DNA from: Vagococcus proximus
GTDB taxonomy: Bacteria; Bacillota; Bacilli; Lactobacillales; Vagococcaceae
NCBI RefSeq assembly: GCF_029143285.1
Contig: NZ_JAPDSH010000003.1
Coordinates: 242,720-306,719, forward strand
DNA: 64,000 bases
Reading direction: 5' to 3'
Shown: piece by piece, positions 17,443 through 26,688 of the stretch
Layout: each line of letters starts with the position of its first letter
Numbering within the stretch: the first letter of the stretch is position 1
Notes under the pieces: model-generated
Database searches by the model: none
Told to the model about the DNA's origin: nothing
What the model saw: only the letters and a program-made list of their open reading frames with translations
Made by a program: the position numbers and the translations under genes

Positions 17443-18390
17443 TTATTTTTTTTCTTCCATTACAATGTTATCTACAACAATTTTAGCAGTGTCGCCTTTT
17501 TCAGCAGCATTGATTAATTGTTCAGCATACATTTCAAATGAATGTGTTGAGTGTGTTGCACCAGTCACTACATCAATAGCTGCAGTTGGTTTTTCAGCTT
17601 CTTTGTTAGCTGCAACTAAACGTTTGTTTAATTCAGGAATGAAAGCTTCTGGGTTAGTTTCTCCACCGAATTCTTTCATATTTTTGTTATATTCTGCATC
17701 TTCAATTTTTGATTTGCCATCTTTATTTAAGTTATCATATTTAGATTCCGCAATCTTGTGATCTTTAACTACGATTGAGAATACTGTGTGGTAACCATTT
17801 GAATCATTTTTCTCTTCTAAAGTGTATTCGCCATCTTTAAGTTCAGCACCATTATCGATTTCGATTTTATCAGTTTTACCTGCTTGAGCGGCTTGAATTA
17901 ATTGTTGTGCATAGTTTTTAAAAGTACTTGTTGAATGAGTTGCTCCAGTTACGACCTCAACACCGTCAGCTGATTGTGACGCTATGAACGCTTCGTTTAA
18001 CGCTGGAATAAATTTATCTGGTGATGTACCAGCTTTTTCATCCATCATTTTATTATAATCTGCATCTTCTGTTTTTGATTTACCATCTTTATTGATTGCA
18101 TCAAATTTAGAATCTTTAGTGATTTTGCCATCTTTTACTACCATTTTAAATGTTGAGCGGTAACCATTATCTTCATTTTTCTCTTCTAATGTGTATTCGC
18201 CATCTTTTAAATCTGCTCCAGCAGTTTTAACCATTTCTTTTTGTTCTTCTTTTTTATCTTCTTTTTTCTCAGTTTGTTCTGTTTTAGCATCAGACTTATC
18301 ATCCGCTTTTTTATCTGGGCTACATGCTACTAAAGCAAATGATGCCATTGCTAATAAAGCAAAACTCGTAACTAATTTTTTTGTTTTCAT
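17443..18390 (-). CDS. pplA: Flavinylated electron-transfer lipoprotein PplA
   Basis: A 315-residue lipoprotein: lipobox LVAC (Cys23), a Lys/Glu/Asp-rich linker (about 26-52) and two homologous FMN-binding domains (about 58-170 and 182-300). Each domain ends in VVTGATHST, the ApbE target motif, with candidate FMN-bearing threonines T151 and T279. In Listeria PplA carries electrons from the membrane to extracellular iron or flavin acceptors, and its N-terminal fragment is a pheromone; that precursor role is known only from Listeria. It is divergent from ndh2 and shares a 298-bp control region with it. Confidence 0.9.
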   Translation of the reverse strand: MKTKKLVTSFALLAMASFALVACSPDKKADDKSDAKTEQTEKKEDKKEEQKEMVKTAGADLKDGEYTLEEKNEDNGYRSTFKMVVKDGKITKDSKFDAINKDGKSKTEDADYNKMMDEKAGTSPDKFIPALNEAFIASQSADGVEVVTGATHSTSTFKNYAQQLIQAAQAGKTDKIEIDNGAELKDGEYTLEEKNDSNGYHTVFSIVVKDHKIAESKYDNLNKDGKSKIEDAEYNKNMKEFGGETNPEAFIPELNKRLVAANKEAEKPTAAIDVVTGATHSTHSFEMYAEQLINAAEKGDTAKIVVDNIVMEEKK

Positions 18391-18441
18391 TATAAAACTC
18401 CCCTTTTCTCTCGAAAAATATTTTTAATCACAAAAACTTTC

Positions 18442-18459
18442 TTGTGAATTAATTTACAT
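18442..18459. promoter_or_regulatory. Rex-like operator upstream of pplA
   Basis: TTGTGAATTAATTTACAT fits the Rex consensus TTGTGAA-N4-TTCACAA with two mismatches in the second half. It lies 52 bp upstream of the pplA start. Redox control by the NADH/NAD sensor Rex would suit an NADH-driven electron-export pathway (inference). Confidence 0.45.
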
Positions 18460-18581
18460 ATTCATTTTATATCATCTCGCATTTTATTGCAATAAAAAAG
18501 TGTCCCATTTTTATAAATTTCACATATTATATAAGCATGTTATTATTTGTTGTATTATTTTCATTTTTTCTGAAAATTAGT

Positions 18582-18637
18582 TAGACATACGTTGTATTTG
18601 ATTATATAATGTATTAGATTATCGTTTGATTATCGTT
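18582..18637 (+). promoter_or_regulatory. ndh2 promoter with helically phased direct repeats
   Basis: TAGACA (18582-18587), 17 bp, TATAAT (18605-18610). Two copies of GATTATCGTT follow at 18617-18626 and 18628-18637, 11 bp apart, covering the likely start site and early leader. The repeats look like a regulator site; none was identified. Confidence 0.55.
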
Positions 18638-18688
18638 GCATTTATTTTTTTATTACATATTATATAAAAAGGAAAGAGGTTATTAACT

Positions 18689-20602
18689 ATGACTAAAACA
18701 AAAATCGTCGTAGTCGGTGCTGGATATTCAGGTGTTTGTGCTACTAAAGTACTTTCAAAAAAACTGAAAAAAAATCCAGATGTAGAAATTACATTAATTG
18801 ACCGTCATTCATACCAAACAATGATGACAGAGCTTCATGAAGTAGCAGGTGGACGTGTTGAACCTGAAGCAATTCAATACGATTTACAACGTTTATTCTG
18901 CAAACGAAAAAATGTCAAATTAGTAACAGACAATGTTACTACTATTGATAAAGAAAACAAAGTTGTTGTTACCGAAAATGGAGAATACCCATTTGACTAT
19001 GTTATGTTGGGCATGGGTGGGGAGCCTAATGACTTCGGTACACCTGGCGTTAAAGAAAATGGTTTCACCTTATGGTCTATGGAAGATTCTATCAAATTAC
19101 GTAAACACATCGAAAGAACTGTTAAACTAGCCGCTCTTGAACCTAATGATGAATTACGTAAAGCTATGCTAACTTTCGTAGTTTGTGGATCTGGTTTTAC
19201 TGGAATCGAAATGGTCGGAGAACTTTTAGACTGGAAAGAACGTCTAGCTAAAAATAACAAAATCACAGCTGATGAAATTTCATTATTAGTAGTCGAAGCG
19301 GCTCCAACAATCTTAAACATGCTGGATCGTAATGATGCCGGAAAAGCTGAACGATTCATGGTTAAAAATGGTATTGAAATCCTTAAAAATTCTCCAATAG
19401 TTGAAGTTGGTGCGGAAGCAATCACTCTTAAAAATGGTGATACTATCCCTACACATACTTTAATTTGGACTGCTGGTGTTCAAGCTAACAGTGATGCTAA
19501 AGAATTTGGTATGGAGTCTGCTCGTGCAAATCGTTTAGTTGCCAATGAATTCATGCAAGCTAAAGGTTTTGAAGATAAAGGTGTTTATGTTGTCGGAGAT
19601 TTAGTATATTACGAAGAATTCGAAAACACTCCAACACCTCAAATTGTTCAAGCTGCTGAAGGTACTGGACATTGTGCTGCTGCTAATATTATTGCAGAAA
19701 TCAATGGAACTGAAAAACACGCTTACAAAGGAAACTACCAAGGCTTCATGGTTTCTATCGGTTCTAAATATGGTGTAGCTTGTCTATTTGACAAAATTCA
19801 CTTAAGTGGTTTCTTAGCTATTTTAATGAAACACATGATTAACTTGAAGTATTTCTTAGATATTCGTTCAGGATATTATGCATTCCAATATATCATGCAT
19901 GAATTCTTCCATATTAAGGATGAACGTAATGTTGCACGTGGACATTCTTCACGTTATGGTAATGTTTTATGGTCTGTTCCTCTACGTGTCTTCTATGGTC
20001 TAGTTTGGCTAGTAGAAGCTATGAAGAAAGTTGTTGGTGAAGGTGATTATCTAAAACCTAATACTTGGTTTGGTGAAGGCTCTTGGTTTACTGACAATGT
20101 TGCATTCCCATTCCCTTGGTTACAAGATGCGGCAACAACTGGTGCTTCTGCTGCCGGTGATAGTGCAGCAGGTGCTGGAGATACTGCAGTCCAAGCGGCT
20201 CATTTTGGCTTAAGCTACGCATATGGTGAAGAGCCTATGTTGGTCTTCGATCACATGCCTAAATGGTTCTCATCTGTGATGGAATTCATGATGCCTAACA
20301 AAGAAGTTGCATTATTTATGCAAAAATTCATGACTATTTTTGAAGTATTAATTGCCTTAGCATTAATTGCTGGTCTATTTACTTGGTTAAGTAGTGCAAC
20401 TACTATTGCTTTAGTAGCAGCATTCTGTTTATCAGGTATGTTCTATTGGGTAAATATTTGGTTCATCCCTGTTGCCTTTGCTCTAATGAATGGTTCAGGT
20501 CGTGCTATTGGTTTAGACAAGTGGGTTGTGCCTTGGTTACAACGTAAACTTGGTAAATGGTGGTACGGAGATGTAAAATCAATATACGGGCGCAATAACT
20601 AA
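18689..20602 (+). CDS. ndh2: Type II NADH dehydrogenase, EET type
   Basis: Ndh2 oxidises NADH and reduces a membrane quinone, feeding extracellular electron transfer. The 637-residue protein has an N-terminal FAD-binding VVVGAGYSGV, a central NAD-binding VVCGSGFTGIE and a VYVVGDL FAD segment near residue 305. An Ala/Gly-rich linker follows, then an extra membrane domain of several helices (about 530-620) ending in WWYGDVKSIYGRNN. That C-terminal extension separates EET-type Ndh2 from ordinary ~400-residue NDH-2. The start follows AAAGGAAAGAGG. Confidence 0.92.
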   Translation: MTKTKIVVVGAGYSGVCATKVLSKKLKKNPDVEITLIDRHSYQTMMTELHEVAGGRVEPEAIQYDLQRLFCKRKNVKLVTDNVTTIDKENKVVVTENGEYPFDYVMLGMGGEPNDFGTPGVKENGFTLWSMEDSIKLRKHIERTVKLAALEPNDELRKAMLTFVVCGSGFTGIEMVGELLDWKERLAKNNKITADEISLLVVEAAPTILNMLDRNDAGKAERFMVKNGIEILKNSPIVEVGAEAITLKNGDTIPTHTLIWTAGVQANSDAKEFGMESARANRLVANEFMQAKGFEDKGVYVVGDLVYYEEFENTPTPQIVQAAEGTGHCAAANIIAEINGTEKHAYKGNYQGFMVSIGSKYGVACLFDKIHLSGFLAILMKHMINLKYFLDIRSGYYAFQYIMHEFFHIKDERNVARGHSSRYGNVLWSVPLRVFYGLVWLVEAMKKVVGEGDYLKPNTWFGEGSWFTDNVAFPFPWLQDAATTGASAAGDSAAGAGDTAVQAAHFGLSYAYGEEPMLVFDHMPKWFSSVMEFMMPNKEVALFMQKFMTIFEVLIALALIAGLFTWLSSATTIALVAAFCLSGMFYWVNIWFIPVAFALMNGSGRAIGLDKWVVPWLQRKLGKWWYGDVKSIYGRNN

Positions 20603-20618
20603 AGCTCCCTTACTTTAT

Positions 20619-20655
20619 AAAGTTCTAGGGGATTTCCTCTAGGGCTTTATTTTTA
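20619..20655 (+). terminator. Terminator-like hairpin after ndh2
   Basis: AAAGTTCTAGGGGA (20619-20632) pairs with TCCTCTAGGGCTTT (20635-20648) using G-U pairs, followed by ATTTTTAAT. Partial termination would leave eetB and dmkB at lower expression than ndh2. Confidence 0.65.
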
Positions 20656-20695
20656 ATTACTGACTGTACTAGCCATCACTTAGGAGGTGATAACC

Positions 20696-21235
20696 ATGAC
20701 AAAAAATAAAAAACTGATTTATATCTCCTTACTAGTAGCACAAGGTGTTATTATTGGATTATTAGAGAATATGATCCCTTTTCCATTCGCATTTGCACCT
20801 GGAGCAAAACTTGGTCTAGCTAATCTAATAACGATTATCTCTATTTTTACAATGAGTAAAAAAGAAAGTTTTTTTCTAGTTTGCCTACGGTTAATTCTAA
20901 CGACATTACTTGGAGGAACTATTTCAACACTACTTTATAGTGCAACTGGGGCTTTACTGAGCTACTTTGGAATGTTGCTTATAAAACAACTAGGCCCTAA
21001 TAAAGTCAGTGTTATCGGAATAAGTGCAACGGGTGGTTTTCTGCATAATGTTGGACAACTATGTACTGCCAGTTTTATCGCTCGTTCATGGTCTGTTATG
21101 CTATACTTACCTATTCTTTCCTTCATTGGAATATTAGCTGGTATTGCTGTCGGTATTGCTGCTAATTATTTGATGGAGCACGTCAAAACTCTTAGTCAAT
21201 TTAAAGCAGCTCAAGAACAACCAAAATTATCCTAG
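20696..21235 (+). CDS. eetB: EetB-like membrane protein (Gx transporter / heptaprenyl diphosphate synthase component I family)
   Basis: A 179-residue membrane protein with about five helices and the family's FPFAFAPGAKLGLANLITI near the N-terminus. The family is often named heptaprenyl diphosphate synthase component I or Gx transporter. In the Listeria EET locus its member is EetB, which is needed for electron export, though its mechanism is unsettled. The ATG at 20696 follows TAGGAGGTGATAACC. It sits between ndh2 and the prenyl synthase, 94 nt after ndh2. Its usual partner eetA is absent. Confidence 0.8.
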   Translation: MTKNKKLIYISLLVAQGVIIGLLENMIPFPFAFAPGAKLGLANLITIISIFTMSKKESFFLVCLRLILTTLLGGTISTLLYSATGALLSYFGMLLIKQLGPNKVSVIGISATGGFLHNVGQLCTASFIARSWSVMLYLPILSFIGILAGIAVGIAANYLMEHVKTLSQFKAAQEQPKLS

Positions 21236-21266
21236 GATTCGTATTATTACTATAAGGAGTATAACC

Positions 21267-22250
21267 ATGAAAATTCACAAATTATGGCAAGATTACCCTA
21301 ATTTGGAACAAGACTTACAAGCTACACTAAACTTAATGGAACGCTCTATTAAGCTAACAAATAAAGATGTAGAGTTTGCTATTTTTTCTATGATGGCCTC
21401 TGGTGGGAAGTTATTACGACCGGCTTATCTTTTGCTATTCTCTCAATTTGGCACTCAAAATAAAGAAAAAGCTATTGCTCTTGCGGCGGCTATGGAAACT
21501 CTTCACACTGCAACGCTTATACATGATGATATTGTTGACGAAGCCGATATAAGACGAAATGTACCTACTATTCAAGCAAAATTTGGTAAAGATGTTGCTG
21601 TATATGCAGGTGACTATCTATTCATTACTTGCTTTAAAATGTTAGCCGACTATACGTCTTCTTTAAAGAGTATACAAATTAATGCAAGAAGCATGGAAAA
21701 TGTTTTATCTGGCGAATTAGGACAAATGAACACTCGCTATGATACTTCTATTTCTATTCAAACCTATCTTGATAACATCTCTGGAAAAACAGCTGAATTA
21801 TTCGCGCTTAGCTGTTTTGTTGGTGCATATGAATCAGGTTGTTCTCAGTTTTTTTCTAATAATTGTAAAAAAATTGGAGCGAATATAGGCATGGCTTTCC
21901 AAATTCTTGATGATATTTTAGATTACACTCAAGACTCTGATGATCTTGGTAAACCAGTTCTCGAAGATGTCCGTCAAGGTGTTTATAGCTTACCTTTAAT
22001 AATTGCTATAAAAAAACAACCTAATAAATTATTACCCTTACTAAGTAAAAAATCACAAATGAGTATAAAGGATACAGAAATTGTTTATGATATAGTTCAC
22101 AATTCAGGGGCTCTTAAAGAATCTATCGAACTTGCAACTCACTATACTGATAATGCTTTAAAAGGAATCAAAAAATTACCAACTACACCAGATAAGACGA
22201 AAGACATACTCCATGACCTCACTACCCTGTTGCTCACTAGACAATTTTAA
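21267..22250 (+). CDS. dmkB: Long-chain polyprenyl diphosphate synthase (DmkB type)
   Basis: A 327-residue trans-isoprenyl diphosphate synthase that makes the quinone side chain. First aspartate-rich motif: LIHDDIVDEADIRR; second: FQILDDILDYTQD. GGKLLRP near residue 48 binds isopentenyl diphosphate. The chain length it makes cannot be read reliably. It is 31 nt after eetB, and with dmkA on the other arm completes the demethylmenaquinone branch dedicated to electron export. Confidence 0.88.
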   Translation: MKIHKLWQDYPNLEQDLQATLNLMERSIKLTNKDVEFAIFSMMASGGKLLRPAYLLLFSQFGTQNKEKAIALAAAMETLHTATLIHDDIVDEADIRRNVPTIQAKFGKDVAVYAGDYLFITCFKMLADYTSSLKSIQINARSMENVLSGELGQMNTRYDTSISIQTYLDNISGKTAELFALSCFVGAYESGCSQFFSNNCKKIGANIGMAFQILDDILDYTQDSDDLGKPVLEDVRQGVYSLPLIIAIKKQPNKLLPLLSKKSQMSIKDTEIVYDIVHNSGALKESIELATHYTDNALKGIKKLPTTPDKTKDILHDLTTLLLTRQF

Positions 22251-22301
22251 TATATAATATCTAAACTATATCATCAGAGTGTTAACTCATTATAAACAAA
22301 T

Positions 22302-22335
22302 AAAAAATGCTAACCTAATTAGGTTAGCATTTTTT
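22302..22335. terminator. Bidirectional terminator between dmkB and the HAD phosphatase
   Basis: AAAAAATGCTAACCT (22302-22316) pairs with AGGTTAGCATTTTTT (22321-22335) around AATT. It serves both converging genes. Confidence 0.9.
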
Positions 22336-22341
22336 ATTTGT

Positions 22342-23151
22342 TTAATTAAGCTGCTTCTCTATCATAACAGCCACACCGTCTTCATCATTAGATAAAGTTT
22401 CACAATTTGCTGCTGATTTCAATTTAGAAACTGCATTTGCCATTGCAACACCAACGCCTGCATACTCTATCATTTCTAAATCATTCTCATTATCACCGAT
22501 TGCCATTGTTTCCTCTTGTTTAATACCTAAATAATCAGCCAACTCTTTTACCGCAATTCCTTTATTAGCCTGTTTATTAAGTACTTCCAAATAAAAAGGT
22601 GCACTCTTTGTAGTTGTATATTTATCAGTAAACCAACTTGGCAATTTTGATATAACCTCATCTAAAATAGTAGGCTCATCAATCATCATCATCTTCACAA
22701 TTTCCATATTTCTAGTCATTTGGTCGACAGCACGATAATATAAAGGCATACCCGTCAAACTAGCTTCATGAATTGTATAAGGACTTATATGTTGATTTGC
22801 TGTATATATGTTCTCTCTATCTATAGAATGTAAATGACTACCTAGTTGACGAGATAAAGCCTCAATTTCAATAAAATTATCATATGATAATCCATGGGAT
22901 ACAATTGCCTTTTTCGTATCGCATTCTTGAACCAGAGAACCATTATAAGTAATAACATAGTCTCCTTTATCTTCTAAATCTAATTCTTTTAAAATATTGG
23001 CAACCCCTGGATATGGTCGTCCAGTTGCAATAACGATTTTTACACCTTGTTCTTTTGCTTTTATAATTGCTTCTTTCGTTCTCGTTGTTAGTTCGTGATG
23101 AGAATTTATTAATGTCCCATCAATATCAATTGCTATTAATTTAATCGTCAT
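22342..23151 (-). CDS. Cof-type HAD-superfamily sugar-phosphate phosphatase
   Basis: A 269-residue HAD hydrolase of the Cof/YidA subfamily. Motif I is AIDIDGTLINS (nucleophile and acid aspartates at the N-terminus), motif II VIATGRPYPG, and motif III/IV MAIGDNENDLEMIEYAGVGVAM. It probably dephosphorylates small sugar phosphates or flavin nucleotides; these enzymes are promiscuous and the natural substrate is unknown. It starts 26 nt after the M3 peptidase and is probably co-transcribed with it. Confidence 0.85.
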   Translation of the reverse strand: MTIKLIAIDIDGTLINSHHELTTRTKEAIIKAKEQGVKIVIATGRPYPGVANILKELDLEDKGDYVITYNGSLVQECDTKKAIVSHGLSYDNFIEIEALSRQLGSHLHSIDRENIYTANQHISPYTIHEASLTGMPLYYRAVDQMTRNMEIVKMMMIDEPTILDEVISKLPSWFTDKYTTTKSAPFYLEVLNKQANKGIAVKELADYLGIKQEETMAIGDNENDLEMIEYAGVGVAMANAVSKLKSAANCETLSNDEDGVAVMIEKQLN

Positions 23152-23177
23152 ACCATAACTCTCCTCAAATCTATTAT

Positions 23178-24872
23178 TTAAAATTTAGTATCATCAACAC
23201 TCTCAAAATACCCATCAACTGCACTCATGACTTCTTCTAAAGTTTCTTTATCAAATGGTGACTTTAAATTTCCTAATTCAACTATCTCTGTAAATGTCTT
23301 AGTGCCGCCAACTTTACATATTTTCATATAATCATCCCATGCACTAGAATCTTTTTCGAGATAATCACGTTTCCAGTACTGGAACGCGCATACTTGTGCC
23401 AATGTATAATCGATATAATAAAATGGAGCAAAAAAGATATGCCCTTGTCTGTACCAGTATGTCCCTTCTTCTAAAAAGGGATCTTCTGAGTAGTCTCTCT
23501 CAGGACAATATACTTTTTCCAAACGTCTCCATGTTTCATTACGTTCTGCTGGTGTCATTTTAGGATTTTCATAGACTTCATGTTGAAAATGGTCCACTAG
23601 TACTCCATAAGGTAAAAATTGAACCGCTCCTGCTAAATGAGAAAAGTAATACTTCTCCGTCTGTTCTTTGAAGAAGAGATGCATCCAAGGCCATGTGAAG
23701 AATTCCATACTCATTGAGTGTATTTCACAACTTTCATTTGTTGGAAATACACACTCTGGCTGTTCAATCCACCGTGATTGATAAACTTGAAAAGCATGAC
23801 CTGCCTCATGCGTCAAGACATCAATATCACCAGATGTCCCATTAAAATTAGCAAAAATAAAGGGTGTCTGCTCCTTTGGAAGAAACTCACAATACCCTCC
23901 ACTTTGCTTACCTGGCTTACTTAATACATCAAGTAACTCTCTATCAATCATACTATACATAAATTCTCCTGTTTCCGGAGAGAGCTCTTTGTACATCTGT
24001 AATCCATTCTCTAGAATAGTTTCTGGTGTGCCTTTTGGTATAGCATTACCGTCAGTATATTCTAACGGCAAATCATAATTAAATAATTTTTCTAATCCTA
24101 ACCGCTTCGCTTGCCTCTTATATAATTTTTCAGATACTGGAACAACATACTTTAAAATATCTTTACGATATCCTTCCACCATTTTTCTATCATAATCAAG
24201 ACGATTCATAATAGCATAACCCATTTCAACATAGTCGTTAAAACCAAGCTTATGGGCCATCTCCGTCCTAATACTTACTAAATCATCATAAATTGAATCT
24301 ATTTTGTCTTTATTTTCTTTAAAAAAATTACTACGAGCTAACGTTGCTTTTTTTCTAATATCTCTATCCAAACTTTGACAATACGGATCTAACTGGGGTA
24401 AAACTAATACTTTACCATCAAATTCTACCTCTGCTGTCGCTAATAACTTTTCATATTCACTTACTAAGCCATTTTCATTTTGAAGCAATTCTATTATTTC
24501 TGATGAAAAAGTTGAAAGTTGATTTTTTGCCATTAAAAAAAAGGGGGTTGGAAAACTTCTTCTCAATTCCTTTTGATCTGGTAACTCTAATACTGCTCTA
24601 TAGTATTCTGTTATTATGTCTTCATACTTAGGTCCAAATTCATCCCAATATTTTTTCTCTTTACTATAAAATTCATCATTAGTATTAATAGAGTGACGTA
24701 TATTACATAACTGCGCCATAGAACTAACATCACTGTTAATTTGATTTAATTCTTTAGCTATTTTTACCACAGTCTCACCTGTTTCACTTTTCAATTCCTC
24801 TATTAATCTACTCATTTTTCTATTTATCTCATCATAATTCGGACGTTCATACACAAAATCTCTAAATTTCAT
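23178..24872 (-). CDS. M3 family oligoendopeptidase
   Basis: A 564-residue cytoplasmic zinc metallopeptidase of family M3 (oligoendopeptidase F relatives). The HExxH zinc motif is THEAGHAF, with H355, E356 and H359, and the third ligand is in the downstream NESCEIHSMSMEF helix. It lacks a signal peptide. It would trim short peptides for amino-acid supply. The length fits the M3 subfamily commonly labelled oligoendopeptidase, slightly shorter than PepF. No peptide transporter is adjacent. Confidence 0.87.
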   Translation of the reverse strand: MKFRDFVYERPNYDEINRKMSRLIEELKSETGETVVKIAKELNQINSDVSSMAQLCNIRHSINTNDEFYSKEKKYWDEFGPKYEDIITEYYRAVLELPDQKELRRSFPTPFFLMAKNQLSTFSSEIIELLQNENGLVSEYEKLLATAEVEFDGKVLVLPQLDPYCQSLDRDIRKKATLARSNFFKENKDKIDSIYDDLVSIRTEMAHKLGFNDYVEMGYAIMNRLDYDRKMVEGYRKDILKYVVPVSEKLYKRQAKRLGLEKLFNYDLPLEYTDGNAIPKGTPETILENGLQMYKELSPETGEFMYSMIDRELLDVLSKPGKQSGGYCEFLPKEQTPFIFANFNGTSGDIDVLTHEAGHAFQVYQSRWIEQPECVFPTNESCEIHSMSMEFFTWPWMHLFFKEQTEKYYFSHLAGAVQFLPYGVLVDHFQHEVYENPKMTPAERNETWRRLEKVYCPERDYSEDPFLEEGTYWYRQGHIFFAPFYYIDYTLAQVCAFQYWKRDYLEKDSSAWDDYMKICKVGGTKTFTEIVELGNLKSPFDKETLEEVMSAVDGYFESVDDTKF

Positions 24873-25023
24873 ATCTTATTTCATCCCTTCTAATAAATAT
24901 TTCAATTATCTTTTATATTATACCACTAGAATAACTTAATACCTTGTAAATACTCAAATTCCTCGTTATAATTCATAGAGGTCTATCAAAAATAGAGATA
25001 AAAGAATAGAGGAATTTAATAAA

Positions 25024-26652
25024 ATGATTACTGTATCTAATGTTAGTTTATTATTAACTGACCGTAAACTTTTCGAGGATGTAAATATTAAATTTATACC
25101 TGGAAATTGTTACGGTTTAATCGGGGCAAATGGCGCCGGAAAATCAACATTTTTAAAAGTTCTTGACGGAACAATCGAACCTACTACCGGTTCTGTAACA
25201 ATGGGGCCAGATGAACGTCTAGCTACTCTGAAACAAAATCACTTTGATTATGAAGAAGAAACAGTTCTTGCAACTGTTATGATGGGACACAAACGCCTTT
25301 ATGAAGTGATGCAAGAAAAAGATGCTATCTATATGAAAGAAGATTTTTCTGAAGAAGATGGTATCAAAGCTGCTGAATTAGAAGGTGAATTCGCTGAACT
25401 TGGTGGTTGGGAAGCTGAATCTGAAGCTGCAATGATGTTACAAGGTCTAAATATTCCAGACTCACTACACGATCAAAAAATGGCTGAATTGTCTGCTGGT
25501 CAAAAAGTTAAAGTTTTATTAGCCCAAGCCTTATTCGGTAAACCAGACGTCTTACTATTAGATGAACCTACCAATGGACTTGACACTCAATCAATTGCAT
25601 GGTTAGAAGAGTTTTTAATTAACTTTGATAATACTGTTATTGTTGTATCACATGACCGTCACTTTTTAAATAAAGTATGTACGCATATGGCTGATTTAGA
25701 CTTTGGTAAAATCCAACTTTATGTTGGTAACTACGATTTTTGGCTAGAGTCTAGTCAACTAGCAGCTAAATTACACGCTGACCAAAATTCTAAAAAAGAA
25801 GAAAAAGTGAAAGAGCTACAAGACTTTATCGCTAGATTTAGTGCAAATGCTTCAAAATCTAAACAAGCAACTTCTCGTAAAAAAATGTTAGAAAAAATTA
25901 CTATTGATGATATCCAACCCTCTTCACGTCGCTATCCTTTCGTAGGATTTACACCTGAACGTGAAATCGGCAATGATTTATTAACTGTTGAAAATGTATC
26001 TAAAACGATTGATGGCAAAAAGGTACTAGATAATATCTCTTTTACTTTAAATAAAGATGATAAAGTTGCTTTTATTGGTAATAATGATATTGTTACAACT
26101 GTTTTATTTAAAATTATCATGGGGGAAATGGAACCTGACACTGGTTCAGTTAAATGGGGAGTCACTACCTCACAAGCTTACTTACCAAAGGATAACTCCG
26201 AAGAATTTGAGGGTAATGAACAACCTATCGTTGATTGGTTACGTCAATATGCTGGTAAAGATGAAGATGATAATACTTTCCTACGCAGTTTCCTTGGAAG
26301 AATGTTATTTTCAGGTGACGAAGTTATGAAACCTGTAAATGTTCTTTCCGGTGGTGAAAAAGTCCGCTGTATGTTATCTAAGCTCATGCTCTCAAAAGCT
26401 AACGTTCTCGTTCTAGACGATCCTACAAACCATTTGGACCTAGAATCTATTACAGCACTTAACGATGGTCTAATCGCGTTTAAAGGCTCTCTATTATTTA
26501 GCTCACATGACCACCAATTTATTCAAACTATTGCTAATCGTATCATCGCGATTTCTGATAAGGGTGTTGTCGACCGTGCTGAAACTACTTATGACGAATT
26601 TCTTGATAATAAAGATGTTCAGTCTAAAATTAAAGAACTATTCTCTAATTAA
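25024..26652 (+). CDS. ABC-F family ATPase (YkpA/YbiT subgroup) with altered second ATP site
   Basis: A 542-residue soluble protein with two ABC domains and no membrane segment, of the ribosome-associated ABC-F family. Domain 1 is intact: Walker A GANGAGKST, signature LSAGQKVKV, Walker B LLLDEPTNGLD. Domain 2 keeps signature LSGGEKVR but its Walker A reads GNNDIVTT, with threonine where the P-loop lysine should be, and Walker B reads LVLDDPTNHLD, with Asp in place of the catalytic Glu. ABC-F proteins act at the ribosomal E site; no antibiotic-resistance specificity is evident. The start follows AGAGGAATTT. Confidence 0.88.
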   Translation: MITVSNVSLLLTDRKLFEDVNIKFIPGNCYGLIGANGAGKSTFLKVLDGTIEPTTGSVTMGPDERLATLKQNHFDYEEETVLATVMMGHKRLYEVMQEKDAIYMKEDFSEEDGIKAAELEGEFAELGGWEAESEAAMMLQGLNIPDSLHDQKMAELSAGQKVKVLLAQALFGKPDVLLLDEPTNGLDTQSIAWLEEFLINFDNTVIVVSHDRHFLNKVCTHMADLDFGKIQLYVGNYDFWLESSQLAAKLHADQNSKKEEKVKELQDFIARFSANASKSKQATSRKKMLEKITIDDIQPSSRRYPFVGFTPEREIGNDLLTVENVSKTIDGKKVLDNISFTLNKDDKVAFIGNNDIVTTVLFKIIMGEMEPDTGSVKWGVTTSQAYLPKDNSEEFEGNEQPIVDWLRQYAGKDEDDNTFLRSFLGRMLFSGDEVMKPVNVLSGGEKVRCMLSKLMLSKANVLVLDDPTNHLDLESITALNDGLIAFKGSLLFSSHDHQFIQTIANRIIAISDKGVVDRAETTYDEFLDNKDVQSKIKELFSN

Positions 26653-26683
26653 AAAAGAACACCTCGTTGAGGTGTTCTTTTTT
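26651..26683. terminator. Bidirectional terminator between the ABC-F gene and purA
   Basis: AAAAAAGAACACCTC (26651-26665) pairs with GAGGTGTTCTTTTTT (26669-26683) around GTT. Confidence 0.9.
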
Positions 26684-26688
26684 TTCTA

